Made by a program: the position numbers and the translations under genes. The notes beneath the pieces are model-generated. The model had not been told where the DNA came from and did not search any database. It was given only the letters and a program-made list of their open reading frames with translations. From Bacteroidota bacterium (GTDB lineage: Bacteria; Bacteroidota; Bacteroidia; Chitinophagales; Chitinophagaceae), in NCBI GenBank assembly GCA_030706735.1, contig JAUZNZ010000012.1:62001-126000 (forward strand): 64,000 bases of DNA. The letters run 5' to 3'. Of the stretch, positions 44,805 to 54,379 are shown in pieces (the stretch's first letter is position 1; the number at the start of each line of letters is the position of its first letter).

Positions 44805-46190
44805 CTAATTGAATATCTTGATGGACGGTAGCTCGATCGTAAAGTCGGTGCCGCTATTTACATCGGACTCAACGCGTATGACCCCTTTGTGGAGTGCGAC
44901 GATACGCTGGGCGAGGGCCAGGCCCAGGCCGAAACCCTTCGAATCATGGGAACCGCTGCCCCGATAGAATGGCTGGAAGATCTGCTGGATCTCCTGGGCA
45001 GCAATCACATCTCCTTTATTGAGCACCTGGATGAACACTTTATGGTCGCGAAAAGAAAGGTCAACTTCGGAGCACTTGTCCGGAGAATATTTGCACCCGT
45101 TCTCTACCAGGTTCTTCACGGCGATATACAGCAGCTCGTTATTGCCGAAGACGACAAAATCCTTTTCATCCTCCGGGAATTCACCGAAATTCAGTTCGAC
45201 CTTATAGTCACTGTTCATTTTCTTGACGTCACCCGTCACCTTCATCAGCACCTCGTCGACCCTGACCTCATTCAGTTCGATGCCGCCCTGCGAGCCCGTT
45301 TTGGCAATCTCGAGCAGGCTCTTTGTCAGTTGCCGCATATGCCGGACGTCCTCGCTGATCGAATAGAGTACCTGCCGGTATTCCTGGGGACTGCGTTCCT
45401 TTTGCAGCGTGACCTCGAGCTGGCTCGATACGGACGTCAGCGGCGTGGACAATTCGTGTGAGGCATTGGAAATGAACCTGCGTTGGATCGCAAAGAATTC
45501 CTGCAATCGCCCCAACAGCTCATTGAACGTATTGGCCAGCTGGCTGAGTTCGTCCTGACCGGTGCCCGCCTGAATGCGATGGGACAGGTTATACGTAGAG
45601 ATCTCCTTGACCTCATGGATGATCTGAGACAAAGGCCTGAGCAGCTGGCCCGTGAACACATAACCTACAATGGCGGTCAGGCAGACGCCGGCAATCAGGC
45701 TGGACAGCAGGATCCGGTTCAGTTTTTCCACCCTTTCCAGGCCGTCATCGTCACGGCCGGCCACGACGACGATAAAATATTTGTTGCGAAAGGTTCGCCG
45801 GATCGCCAGGGCATCCCGGTTATCCATGGTAAAATACCGCTCCCCTCTCACTTTTACGTCCTGGATCAGCTCCGGACTGACGGTGAGGGGCTGACTGCCC
45901 GGCATATCGAACTGGTAGATGACATGGCCATCGTCGGAGTAGATTCCGATACTGCGGGACTGCAGCAGGCCTACGGTGGACGTGGTGTCCATCCTTCGCA
46001 ACAGGGTCAGGGCCGTATCGCCCATCAGGGCATACAATTGGGTATTGTAATTGGCCCGTGCCAGCAGGCGCTTGTCAAAGACCTGCTTCCTCTCCAATCT
46101 GGCGAAATAAGACACGGAAAAGGTCAGCACCGAGATGATCGCCGTGACCAGCAGCGTAAACAACAACATTATCTTGTATCGGATCTTCAC
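44805..46190 (-). CDS. HAMP-type sensor histidine kinase
   Basis: A 461-residue membrane kinase: two transmembrane helices (about 8-28 and 160-180) flanking a 130-residue periplasmic sensor, a HAMP domain (about 180-235), and a HisKA dimerisation domain with phospho-acceptor H245 in FISNASHELSTPLTSV. An ATP-binding domain with NLVENGCKYSPD and GLGLALAQRIV follows. It is read in one operon with the OmpR-type regulator, 1 nt after its stop. The signal sensed is unknown. Confidence 0.94.
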   Translation of the reverse strand: MKIRYKIMLLFTLLVTAIISVLTFSVSYFARLERKQVFDKRLLARANYNTQLYALMGDTALTLLRRMDTTSTVGLLQSRSIGIYSDDGHVIYQFDMPGSQPLTVSPELIQDVKVRGERYFTMDNRDALAIRRTFRNKYFIVVVAGRDDDGLERVEKLNRILLSSLIAGVCLTAIVGYVFTGQLLRPLSQIIHEVKEISTYNLSHRIQAGTGQDELSQLANTFNELLGRLQEFFAIQRRFISNASHELSTPLTSVSSQLEVTLQKERSPQEYRQVLYSISEDVRHMRQLTKSLLEIAKTGSQGGIELNEVRVDEVLMKVTGDVKKMNSDYKVELNFGEFPEDEKDFVVFGNNELLYIAVKNLVENGCKYSPDKCSEVDLSFRDHKVFIQVLNKGDVIAAQEIQQIFQPFYRGSGSHDSKGFGLGLALAQRIVALHKGVIRVESDVNSGTDFTIELPSIKIFN

Positions 46191-46191
46191 C

Positions 46192-46884
46192 TCAGGAGTT
46201 TTCTTTTAGAACATATCCCATTCCGACCTGCGTATAGATCAGCTTGGAAGAAAAATCCTTTTCGATCTTTTTTCGGAGAAAATTGACGTATACGTCGATC
46301 ACGTTCGTCTTGGTGTCGAAATCGATATCCCACACGTTCATGGCGATGTCGATCCGGGAAACGACCTTGTTCTTATTTCGAATAAAGTATTCCAGAAGCT
46401 GGAATTCTTTGGCGGTCAGTGAAATGAGCTTGCCTTCACGGGTTACCTCCTTGCTGTCCAGGTTCATGACCAGGTCGCCCACCTTCAACACGTTCGATCC
46501 CTGCTGGGGTTGCTGGTGGAGCCGTTTGAGCAGGGCGCGGATGCGCACCAGCAATTCCTGGAAGTCGAAGGGCTTCACAATATAGTCGTCCGCGCCGGCC
46601 TCGAACCCTTCGATCTTGTCCTCCGTGGTATTCATGGCCGTAAGCATAATGACGAGGATCTGCTCATTGCGCGAACGGATATGACGGGACAATTCATAGC
46701 CATTCATCAGGGGAAGATTGATGTCCAGGATGGCCAGATCATAATTGTTGGAATCGAAAAGTTGTTTTCCGACCTGCCCGTCATAGGCGATATCGACGTC
46801 ATAATGCTGCTCGGACAATCCCTTGCGCAGGGTCTCCGCGATCTTCTTTTCGTCTTCGACCAGCAAGATCTTAATGTCTGTCAT
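46192..46884 (-). CDS. OmpR-family response regulator
   Basis: A 230-residue regulator: receiver domain (1-120) with acidic E10/D11, phospho-acceptor D54 in LAILDINLPLM and Lys in VKPFDF; then a winged-helix DNA-binding domain (about 135-228, TREGKLISLTAKEFQLLEYFI). A pair of CCATTAAA repeats 11 bp apart lies 62-80 nt upstream of its start, and four related repeats lie upstream of the stress protein gene. Autoregulation and activation of that gene are the natural inference. Confidence 0.94.
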   Translation of the reverse strand: MTDIKILLVEDEKKIAETLRKGLSEQHYDVDIAYDGQVGKQLFDSNNYDLAILDINLPLMNGYELSRHIRSRNEQILVIMLTAMNTTEDKIEGFEAGADDYIVKPFDFQELLVRIRALLKRLHQQPQQGSNVLKVGDLVMNLDSKEVTREGKLISLTAKEFQLLEYFIRNKNKVVSRIDIAMNVWDIDFDTKTNVIDVYVNFLRKKIEKDFSSKLIYTQVGMGYVLKENS

Positions 46885-46945
46885 ATTCGGTGCATCAGGA
46901 GTAGTTGTAAAGCTATTTCAATCCGGTCGTTTGCGCAGGGGCGTC

Positions 46946-46964
46946 CCATTAAAATGCCATTAAA
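46946..46964. promoter_or_regulatory. Direct repeat CCATTAAA upstream of the regulator gene
   Basis: CCATTAAA at 46946-46953 and again at 46957-46964, exactly 11 bp apart. The same ATTAAA core and period is seen at 44740-44778. This fits binding by the OmpR-type regulator encoded here. Confidence 0.6.
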
Positions 46965-47068
46965 CCGATTTAGCAAAAAAATATCACTACTTACTGCAAT
47001 TTGACAAAAATATTTGTAACTTTTGTACACTCTATCTATATACTCACCAGATTCTTGCTATCATCCGT

Positions 47069-47085
47069 GACAGACACGGTCTGTC
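47069..47085. promoter_or_regulatory. Perfect palindrome upstream of the CBM48 gene
   Basis: GACAGAC (47069-47075), spacer ACG, GTCTGTC (47079-47085). The 7-bp arms lie 55 nt before the ATG at 47140, so it could be an operator or a leader hairpin. Confidence 0.45.
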
Positions 47086-47139
47086 CCGCTAACGAGGCGA
47101 TCCATTGAAAGCCATGTAAAATCTAAAAAGGGGGTTACT

Positions 47140-47448
47140 ATGAAACTTCATGATTCGCCTTACATCAACAAGCGCAAGAAGACCATCGAATTCTACATCC
47201 ATCACTTGAATGCCGCCGCTGCCGCTCGTATCTCCCTGGCGGGTACGTTCAACCATTGGGCGCAGGACGAATTGCACATGCGTCCGGAAAAGAAGGGAGA
47301 TTGCTGGAAAATAGCGATCCCCATGCTGCCCAGCGGAAAATACTATTATAAGTTCTTCATCGACGACAGGATGTGGATGGAAGACATTGAAAACCCATTA
47401 CGCGAGCCGGATGGAGCGACGGGCTGGAACAGCGTATTGACCGTTTGA
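47140..47448 (+). CDS. Single-domain CBM48/isoamylase early-set protein
   Basis: A 102-residue protein consisting only of an early-set/CBM48-like glycogen-binding fold (about 10-100: KTIEFYIHHL ... AGTFNHWAQDELHMRP ... LPSGKYYYKFFIDD), as found in AMPK beta subunits and branching enzymes. No catalytic domain is attached. It may bind alpha-glucan or serve as a regulatory module. An AGGGGG stretch 8 nt before the ATG is an unusually good Shine-Dalgarno for this phylum. Confidence 0.88.
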   Translation: MKLHDSPYINKRKKTIEFYIHHLNAAAAARISLAGTFNHWAQDELHMRPEKKGDCWKIAIPMLPSGKYYYKFFIDDRMWMEDIENPLREPDGATGWNSVLTV

Positions 47449-47484
47449 CGGAGCGCGGGCGGCGCAGGCTTGGGCGTCCGGGCC

Positions 47485-48177
47485 TCAGGCGTTATTGTAT
47501 ACTTTGTAGACCGCCTCCCTGATGGGTTCCCCTTTTTCGCTGCAAATAAATTCCAGGACATCGGCGATCTGTTCTGCCTTGACCCAATCGGCTGGGTTGG
47601 CGTCCGGCATGCTTTTCCGGTTTATTTCCGTATCGATGGTGCTGGGCGCCACGACGGAAGCGACCACGTTCTTGCCCTTTGCCGATGCATTCAGCAGCGC
47701 GGCGAGCTCAAACAACATGCCCTTCGACAAGGCATACGCCACCGCGGATTTCCCCTGTTCAGGCTTCAGGGCGGGCCTTGCACCCATGAAGACCAACCGG
47801 CCATAGCCATTTTGCATCATATGCGCAAATAATGGACGGGCCATAAAATAGGCCGTCTCTACATTCAGGGTCATCATTTTCCGCAAGGCGGCCCCATCCG
47901 TCGCCGCCAGGTCGCCCATGGCAAACCCGCCCACCAGCATCAGGGCGCCATCGATGCGGCCGTATTTCCCGATCGCCTCTCTTATAAATGCCTCCACAGC
48001 CGCCTCATTGCTCAAATCCAGTGACTTCAACGTAAAATTCGGATGGGAACCGGCAAAGCCGAGATGGCTTCCTCCCTGGTCGATCGCCAGCACGGTATAG
48101 CCCGAGTCCAGGAATTTCTTCACGGTCGCCGTCCCCAGGTTCCCATTGGCGCCGGTAATAAGTATCGTCTTCGCCAT
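47485..48177 (-). CDS. SDR family oxidoreductase
   Basis: A 230-residue short-chain dehydrogenase with TGANGNLGTAT (9-19) for nucleotide binding and YALSKG (the conserved Tyr-x3-Lys) near 150. The Ser partner is less obvious than usual (MGARPALKPEQGKSAVAYALSKG). The ATG at 48177 starts MAKTILITG; the frame extends upstream but has no family support. It is the last gene of the minus-strand sugar operon, 19 nt after the SGNH gene. Substrate unknown. Confidence 0.85.
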   Translation of the reverse strand: MAKTILITGANGNLGTATVKKFLDSGYTVLAIDQGGSHLGFAGSHPNFTLKSLDLSNEAAVEAFIREAIGKYGRIDGALMLVGGFAMGDLAATDGAALRKMMTLNVETAYFMARPLFAHMMQNGYGRLVFMGARPALKPEQGKSAVAYALSKGMLFELAALLNASAKGKNVVASVVAPSTIDTEINRKSMPDANPADWVKAEQIADVLEFICSEKGEPIREAVYKVYNNA

Positions 48178-48196
48178 ATTGAGTGATTTCGGGGGT

Positions 48197-48874
48197 TCAC
48201 TTCGCGAGCAATTCCGCCAGCATGCTTTCGGCGACGAGTTGATCCCCCTTTTCATTGAGGTGGACGCGGTCCCTCGTCAACACGCCCCTGTCCAGATTGC
48301 CCGGGTTATTCTTCAGATCATAATTATGAAAGATCTCCCGCAGGTCCACCAATCCGCAATGAAATTTCTGTGCCAGGTTACGGATGATCTGGGAGTAGCT
48401 ATTCAAATCACCGTCCTGCTGATTGGTGAAATCGGTTCTTTCACCGATCACGGCGGGCGTGCAAAGGATCACCCGGATATGCTTATCGAGCAGCTTGTTG
48501 ATAATGGCCGTATAAAACCGCTCGAACTTGTCGGGATCGGTGCCCGTCCCGGAAGTCGCCTTGTGCCAGACATCGTTCACGCCGATCCAGATCACCACCA
48601 CGTCAGGCCGCTTCGCGAGCACGTCGTCATCCAGGCGCAGGTATAGATCATAGACCTTATTTCCGCTGACGCCGGCCCCGACCAGATCGTATTGCGCGGC
48701 GATCCCTTTTTGGGTCAGCGCATCCTGTATTCGGGTAATGTACCCGCCGGGTTTGGCCCCCTGTTCGGTGATCGAATCGCCGAAGAAGATGACCCGTGTC
48801 GGCTTATCATGAATAAAGGCTGTGGCGGCAAGGAACAAAACGGAAAGAACGGCGGAACGTAAAAGGAGTCGCAT
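48197..48874 (-). CDS. SGNH/GDSL-family exported hydrolase
   Basis: A 225-residue esterase-like protein with a signal peptide (about 1-22). The SGNH blocks are FFGDSITEQGAKPGGY (nucleophile Ser), GVSGNKVYDL (Gly), WIGVNDVW (Asn) and DRVHLNEKGDQL (Asp/His pair). In this operon it could remove acetyl groups from manno-oligosaccharides, because plant mannans are often acetylated. That is inference from context; many SGNH proteins have other substrates. Confidence 0.88.
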   Translation of the reverse strand: MRLLLRSAVLSVLFLAATAFIHDKPTRVIFFGDSITEQGAKPGGYITRIQDALTQKGIAAQYDLVGAGVSGNKVYDLYLRLDDDVLAKRPDVVVIWIGVNDVWHKATSGTGTDPDKFERFYTAIINKLLDKHIRVILCTPAVIGERTDFTNQQDGDLNSYSQIIRNLAQKFHCGLVDLREIFHNYDLKNNPGNLDRGVLTRDRVHLNEKGDQLVAESMLAELLAK

Positions 48875-48886
48875 ACGCTGGGAGAT

Positions 48887-50128
48887 TTATATTTCAAATA
48901 TAGGGTTTGTTTCGGGATCAGGCTGCATGGACAACCGCCGGCTGACCTCCATGCACGCGCGGCTATTATGATAAGGACATTTCCAGAACCCCGCCTTGTC
49001 CTGCCCGGACATGGGGCGACCATCCTGCCCAACGCCCCAGAACCATTCTCCCCGAACCCTATCGCGGATATATTGCTTCACAAATGCCCACACTCCCATG
49101 GACCGTTCGAGCCAGACCGGATCACTACTGACCTGCCAGGCATTTAGAAAACCGACCATGGCCTCCGCCTGTGGCCACCAATGTTTTTCCCGCACTAACC
49201 GCCCTGCATCCATCTCATACCAGAGCCCTCCGTCGGCATCCAGTCCCTCCGCGGCGGCGCAGGCGATCTTCAAGGCCCAGGTTCGGGTTGCGCTGATCCG
49301 CCCTTCATCTCCAATGATCTCCGCGCATTGCTGTAGTAGCCAGGCCGCTTCGATGTCATGTCCATACGATACCAGGGCCGACCTCGGCGACCATTCCTCG
49401 TCGAAAAAGAGGGCCAGGTGACCGCTCCGCGCATCGATGATATGCCGTCCGAAAACGTCCAGCAAGTCCCCGATCCGTTCCTTCAGCAGGGCATCGGGCC
49501 ACGCACGGTACAGATTCGCATAGGCTTCGATGACATGCAGGTGGTTGTTCGCCGTCTTCTTTTCATTCGCATCCTTCGTGCTTAACCGCTGATCCGGCAA
49601 GGGCCGCCAATCGCGGGTATACGCTTCGAAATATCCTCCCCGCGCCCCATCATACGCATATCGTTCGATCAGCCGGAAGAGTCCGATCGCCTGGTCCAGC
49701 ACCCCCTGTTCCCGGGTGGCTAAATAGTATTCACTGAGACCGTAGAGGTAAAAAGCATTCCCATAGACCTGCTTACGCCCATTCAACATCTCGCCGGTAT
49801 GGTTTACACTCCAGTATACGCCGCCATAAGCCGTGTCCACGAAGTGTTCAAGGAGGTAGTCATATGCCCTGTGGGCGATCGCCAGATACCGGGCCGCATC
49901 CTCCTTCTGGCCGGCTTGCGCACCGGCCGCACTGAAGGCCCAGAGGATCCGGCTGTTCAGCACAAGGCCTTTCGGCGCAGCCGGTTCCACACGATCCTGG
50001 TCGTCAATTTGTCCATAAAACCCCCCGTTCCGGGGATCGGGCATTTTTTGCATCCAATAATCGAGTATGACCCGCCACTCGCCTTCCATTTCCCTCCGAA
50101 AGACAGCTGGCATGGAGTCCCGATTCAT
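48887..50128 (-). CDS. AGE-family 2-epimerase (cellobiose/mannobiose 2-epimerase type)
   Basis: A 413-residue (alpha/alpha)6-barrel epimerase of the N-acylglucosamine 2-epimerase superfamily. The length and segments [17 protein letters not shown] (start), [22 protein letters not shown] (middle) and [17 protein letters not shown] (about 315-331, with conserved His/Glu) fit cellobiose 2-epimerases, which convert beta-1,4-mannobiose to mannosylglucose. The start overlaps the GH130 stop by 4 nt. Beside GH130, mannobiose 2-epimerase is the best reading. Confidence 0.88.
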   Translation of the reverse strand: MNRDSMPAVFRREMEGEWRVILDYWMQKMPDPRNGGFYGQIDDQDRVEPAAPKGLVLNSRILWAFSAAGAQAGQKEDAARYLAIAHRAYDYLLEHFVDTAYGGVYWSVNHTGEMLNGRKQVYGNAFYLYGLSEYYLATREQGVLDQAIGLFRLIERYAYDGARGGYFEAYTRDWRPLPDQRLSTKDANEKKTANNHLHVIEAYANLYRAWPDALLKERIGDLLDVFGRHIIDARSGHLALFFDEEWSPRSALVSYGHDIEAAWLLQQCAEIIGDEGRISATRTWALKIACAAAEGLDADGGLWYEMDAGRLVREKHWWPQAEAMVGFLNAWQVSSDPVWLERSMGVWAFVKQYIRDRVRGEWFWGVGQDGRPMSGQDKAGFWKCPYHNSRACMEVSRRLSMQPDPETNPIFEI

Positions 50129-51354
50129 GGCAGGGAGGGTTTGGCTAGTTTCGGCGATCCAACGCCACCCGCCTCGCCAAGATGGTTCTTGTTATTTTGG
50201 ATGATCTTCCTGACCGTATTGGCAGACGCAGCGGAAGTATGTCCGTCGGGCGGCGTATTGACCACATAATCAAGCAGCTTGTCGATCGTGCTGGTGACTA
50301 CATGCATCCGGGTGTCGGATGAACCGTAGTAGATAAATACGGTACCCTCCTCATCGGCGATCCATCCGTTGGAAAAGAGCACATTGGAAACGTCCCCGAC
50401 CCTCTCTTCTCCCTCCGGGGCCAGAAGATACCCTCCCGGCCGATGGATCACCTTGGTCAGATCCTTCAGGTCCGTCATGAACAGGTACAGGGTGTAACGA
50501 AGGCCGGCCGCCGTATTCCTCACCCCATGGGCGAGGTGCAGCCAGCCGAGACGGGTCCGGATCGGGGCAGGGCCCAGTCCGTTCTTGGACTCGTTGATGG
50601 TATGATAGACTCTTGGATCGATGATCGTCTCCTGCTCCACCACGGCATGCGTTATGGACGCCGACAGGCCGAAGCCCACGCCTCCCCCGCTGCCCGCGTT
50701 GATGAAGCCGTCCTGCGGCCGGGTATAAAAAGCATACTTGCCATTTACGAATTCGGGGTGAAGCACCACATTTCGCTGCTGGGGCGATGCTGTTTGCAGA
50801 TCCGCCAGTCGTTCCCAGTCCTTCAGATCCTTGGTCCTCGCAATGCCGCACTGGGCGATGGCAGACGACTCATCGCCGGGAGGCGCATGGGGATCCTTTC
50901 TTTCCGCGCAAAAAATGCCATAGATCCACCCGTCCTCATGGGAGGTCAGTCGCATATCATAGATATTCGTGTCCGGTTCGTCCCCTTCAGGCATTTGGAT
51001 AGGGAATTCCCAGAACTGAAAATTATCGATCCCGTTCGGACTTTCCGCCACGGCAAAGAAGGATTTCCGATCCGCCCCTTCCACACGTGCGACCAGCACG
51101 TACCTGTCCCCCCACTTCATCGCGCCTGCATTGAAGACCGCATTGATCCCGAACCGCTCCATGAGGTGAGGGTTCCTCTGTTCATTGAGGTCATAGCGCC
51201 AATACAGCGGTGTGTGCGCAGCCGTCAGCACGGGATAGGTATATCGGTCGTATATGCCGTTCCCAACGTCTGCGACGGGTTCGTTCGGCCGCCTGATCAG
51301 GTCCTTATGCTTGCTGTTCAGCTTCTCCAGCCTCTTGCTAAATGAATTCTTCAT
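50125..51354 (-). CDS. GH130 phosphorylase, probable mannosylglucose phosphorylase
   Basis: A 409-residue five-bladed beta-propeller enzyme of glycoside hydrolase family 130. In Bacteroides fragilis a GH130 enzyme next to an AGE epimerase phosphorolyses beta-1,4-mannosylglucose to mannose-1-phosphate and glucose. This protein lacks a signal peptide, so it is cytoplasmic as that route needs. Family segments visible are [38 protein letters not shown] and [19 protein letters not shown]. The ATG at 51354 starts [12 protein letters not shown]. The exact acceptor sugar is inferred. Confidence 0.88.
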   Translation of the reverse strand: MKNSFSKRLEKLNSKHKDLIRRPNEPVADVGNGIYDRYTYPVLTAAHTPLYWRYDLNEQRNPHLMERFGINAVFNAGAMKWGDRYVLVARVEGADRKSFFAVAESPNGIDNFQFWEFPIQMPEGDEPDTNIYDMRLTSHEDGWIYGIFCAERKDPHAPPGDESSAIAQCGIARTKDLKDWERLADLQTASPQQRNVVLHPEFVNGKYAFYTRPQDGFINAGSGGGVGFGLSASITHAVVEQETIIDPRVYHTINESKNGLGPAPIRTRLGWLHLAHGVRNTAAGLRYTLYLFMTDLKDLTKVIHRPGGYLLAPEGEERVGDVSNVLFSNGWIADEEGTVFIYYGSSDTRMHVVTSTIDKLLDYVVNTPPDGHTSAASANTVRKIIQNNKNHLGEAGGVGSPKLAKPSLP

Positions 51355-51377
51355 CTGCCGAATTTTAGTATAATCAA

Positions 51378-53225
51378 TTAATACTCGTCGAGTCTGTCCC
51401 ACCATGTCCTTTTAAGGATCAGGATGATCCCAAGCAAGATCAGTGCAGTGATCAGCAAGGGCAGCTTAAGCCATAATACAACATACATCGGCAGGATGGT
51501 CAGGCAGAGTTGCCCGATCATCCCTAGCGCCACATTGAACATGTTCAGGCCGAAATTCCTGTTTCCTTCAAAGGCTGGGTCTTCCTGCAGTACCATCAAA
51601 TGCACCGGCCTCCAGAATCCCCAGGGACGTACGTTCCGGTAAAAGGATTTCAAAGTGGCCTCGTCCGCAGGCGGTGCGACATAGGATCCGATGACCGAAC
51701 CGGCCAGCGACAAAAAGAAAAGGATAGGCCAGTAATACAGGTCGAGTCCCTCCAGCTTGTTAAATGATTTCAGTACTGCCAGCGCGATCGCCGGAACGAT
51801 ACCCGCCAGCATACCCCAGAAAAAACCGCTTGCATTGAACCGCCACCAATGCCACTTCAGCATGTTTGAGGCGATATACCCACCGTAAAGGCCCGAAACG
51901 ATCCACTGCAGCACCGTATTGACGTCCTTCACGAATAATCCCAGTACGATCCCGGCGATCACCACGACCAGTCCCGCCAGGTAGTTCATCGAGATCGTCT
52001 TGCGCGTGGAGGCGCCGGGATTGACATATTTCAGGTAGATATCGTTCACGATATAGGCCTGGGCGGCATTCAACGTACCGGAAAAGGTGCCCATAAAGGC
52101 GCCCAGCAGTCCCGTGAGCACGAGCCCCATGAGGCCCACCGGCAAAAAGTTATTGATCGTGGCAGGCAGGATCCTCTCGAAATCCGTCCCACTGGCCCCC
52201 TGCAGGCTGCCGCTGATCTGATCGTAATACAACAGCGCCAGCACCGTCAACCCGATGATCAGCGAATAGCGGATAGGCAGCAGAATGATGGAGACAAACC
52301 CACTCATTTTGCTCGCCTCCTGCGGAGAACGGGTGCTCAGCACTTTCTGCATATCATAATTGGGCGCCGGACCCGCGACACTGGCAAAGATCCCTTTGAA
52401 CAACATCATCATGAAGAAGAGGCCGAAGGGAGAATAGCCGTCCTCCGAGATCTTCTTATTGGCGTCGTTGAGGATCGATCGCCAGTCAAGGCCGAGTTTC
52501 CATCCGAAGAACGGATTGAGCCAACCTTCCGGCGTATGGAGGGAATGCCCGCGCAACCGGATCATGGCGATGATGCCGATGCTGATACAGGCCACCGTCA
52601 TGATCGCATATTTGATCACATCCCCCAGCACGATGCTGTGCATGCCCCCCAGGATAGAATAAAACATCGCAAACAGCGTGAATCCGATCCCATAGAAATG
52701 CGGAACATACGCGGCCGATACGTGGAAGGGAATGTACGGCTGTACGATATCCCAGGGAATAAAGATCTGCACGAATTTGCCCAGGCCGACAAAGCCGTAG
52801 GCCATAAAGCCGAAGCAGCTCAGCAGGGCAAATGCCACGACGATATTGTGCGATGCCCGCACGCCGGGGCCCGTCTTTCCGAACCGGCTGGCCAGCCATT
52901 CCGCACCGGTGGTGGCGTTCGACCGCCGAAGCCAGCGCGAGAGATACATCATCAGGAACACCTGGTTGAACACCGGCCAAAGCCAGGGTATCCAGATGCT
53001 TTTCATCCCATAGACGAAGCATAGGCTGACCATCCACATCGTTCCGGAAATATCGAACATATCGGAGGCGTCGCTCAGCCCGAGCATATACCAGGGCAGG
53101 GACTTCCCACCGAGGAGATAATTCTCTTTGTTGAGCCTCGCCTTCTTACGCAGCATCCAACCGATCACCACCATCGTGACCAGGTAGGCGGCAATAATGA
53201 GGAGATCCGGAATCTGCAATTTCAT
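51378..53225 (-). CDS. Sodium:solute symporter (SSS family)
   Basis: A 615-residue inner-membrane symporter with about 14 transmembrane helices and the SSS pattern [20 protein letters not shown] near residue 38. It is first in the operon with GH130 and AGE epimerase genes, so the likely cargo is a mannose-containing disaccharide. In B. fragilis a comparable transporter sits beside the GH130/epimerase pair. It starts 275 bp from the divergent AraC regulator. Confidence 0.92.
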   Translation of the reverse strand: MKLQIPDLLIIAAYLVTMVVIGWMLRKKARLNKENYLLGGKSLPWYMLGLSDASDMFDISGTMWMVSLCFVYGMKSIWIPWLWPVFNQVFLMMYLSRWLRRSNATTGAEWLASRFGKTGPGVRASHNIVVAFALLSCFGFMAYGFVGLGKFVQIFIPWDIVQPYIPFHVSAAYVPHFYGIGFTLFAMFYSILGGMHSIVLGDVIKYAIMTVACISIGIIAMIRLRGHSLHTPEGWLNPFFGWKLGLDWRSILNDANKKISEDGYSPFGLFFMMMLFKGIFASVAGPAPNYDMQKVLSTRSPQEASKMSGFVSIILLPIRYSLIIGLTVLALLYYDQISGSLQGASGTDFERILPATINNFLPVGLMGLVLTGLLGAFMGTFSGTLNAAQAYIVNDIYLKYVNPGASTRKTISMNYLAGLVVVIAGIVLGLFVKDVNTVLQWIVSGLYGGYIASNMLKWHWWRFNASGFFWGMLAGIVPAIALAVLKSFNKLEGLDLYYWPILFFLSLAGSVIGSYVAPPADEATLKSFYRNVRPWGFWRPVHLMVLQEDPAFEGNRNFGLNMFNVALGMIGQLCLTILPMYVVLWLKLPLLITALILLGIILILKRTWWDRLDEY

Positions 53226-53348
53226 CTAAGCCTTTTTGACGAGTAGTCCCGAAAATACTTCTTCTCTAATAAAGCAGAACAATCGGTTATGAGTAAAAAT
53301 ACAGGGGCTTATTATCACTTTTATAATGATATTTTATCCTAGAATAAT

Positions 53349-53421
53349 CACTAATCAACAACTCCGGGCCGATCACCTTCGTTTTATTAAAATAAACGAT
53401 TGATTTTTAAACACTAATCAA
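53349..53421. promoter_or_regulatory. Direct repeats CACTAATCAA 63 bp apart between araC and the symporter gene
   Basis: CACTAATCAA occurs at 53349-53358 and 53412-53421. The start-to-start distance of 63 bp equals six helical turns, putting both copies on one face of the DNA. An imperfect palindrome CGTTTTATT/AATAAACG lies between. The pair is a candidate binding set for the AraC-type regulator. Confidence 0.5.
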
Positions 53422-53500
53422 AAATTTAGTAACATTCATTCCATGCATACTATTTTATCTCCACTTTGTCCTAATTTCAGGGCGCCAAAATATTGCTGCC

Positions 53501-54379
53501 ATGAGTACCAGTATCATACGGGAGATCACGCCGCTCACCCAAAGTGATTGTTTTACCATCTTCTCCAGGGTAAAAAAAGAATTCAGCTTCCCGCTCCATT
53601 ATCACGAAGAATTGGAATTGAACCTGATCCTCAATGCGAAGGGCGCGCGCCGCATTGTAGGCGATCATATCGAGACCATCGACGATATGGAGCTGGTCCT
53701 CGTGGGCCCGAACCTATATCATGCCTGGTTCACCCACCAATGCAAGAGTGAAGAGATCCGTGAGGTAACGATCCAATGGCATAAGGACCTGTTCGACGAC
53801 AAGCTGCTGCGTCGCAATCAGTTGAGCTTCATCCGAAGCATGGTCGAAAGGTCGCAGAAAGGACTGCTTTTTTCCAGGGACACGATCAAGGCCCTGGCGC
53901 CCCGCATCTTGTCGTTGAACCAAAAGAATGGATTCGATTCGGTCCTGGAACTCATGTCGATCCTTCATGACCTGTCCATATCCCGGAACACGCGCACCCT
54001 CTCCGATGCCTCGTTTACGAATGAACATTTCAGCTATAACAGCCGCCGTATCGAGAAAGCCTTCGAATACATGAACAACAGTTATGACAAGTCCATTACG
54101 CTGGGCGAAGTAGCCAGGCTGGTGAGCATGACCGAGGTTTCCTTCAGCCGCTTCATAAAAAAGAGAACAGGAAATACATTCATCGACAGCCTAAACGAGA
54201 TCAGGTTGGGTCATGCGTCCAGGATGCTGATCGATACCACGCACTCGATCGCCGAAGTGTCTTACAACTGCGGCTTTAATAACATCTCCAACTTCAACAG
54301 GATCTTCAAAAAGAAGAAAGGCTGTACGCCAAAGGAGTTCAGGGAAAATTTTACTTCGGGAACAAGGGTCTTTATTTGA
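53501..54379 (+). CDS. AraC-family transcriptional regulator
   Basis: A 292-residue regulator with an N-terminal cupin-like ligand pocket (about 20-110: FSFPLHYHEELELNLILN ... GPNLYHAWF) and two helix-turn-helix motifs at the C-terminus (about 190-285: ITLGEVARLVSMTEVSFSRFIKKRTG and SIAEVSYNCGFNNISNFNRIFKKKKG). It is divergent from the sugar operon, which it probably controls in response to a sugar. Its 3' end overlaps the convergent desaturase gene by 8 nt. Confidence 0.92.
   Translation: MSTSIIREITPLTQSDCFTIFSRVKKEFSFPLHYHEELELNLILNAKGARRIVGDHIETIDDMELVLVGPNLYHAWFTHQCKSEEIREVTIQWHKDLFDDKLLRRNQLSFIRSMVERSQKGLLFSRDTIKALAPRILSLNQKNGFDSVLELMSILHDLSISRNTRTLSDASFTNEHFSYNSRRIEKAFEYMNNSYDKSITLGEVARLVSMTEVSFSRFIKKRTGNTFIDSLNEIRLGHASRMLIDTTHSIAEVSYNCGFNNISNFNRIFKKKKGCTPKEFRENFTSGTRVFI

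Noticed and set aside
45483-46286. A 267-codon plus-strand frame opposite the sensor kinase
   Set aside because: Glutamine/arginine-rich antisense frame with no family features.
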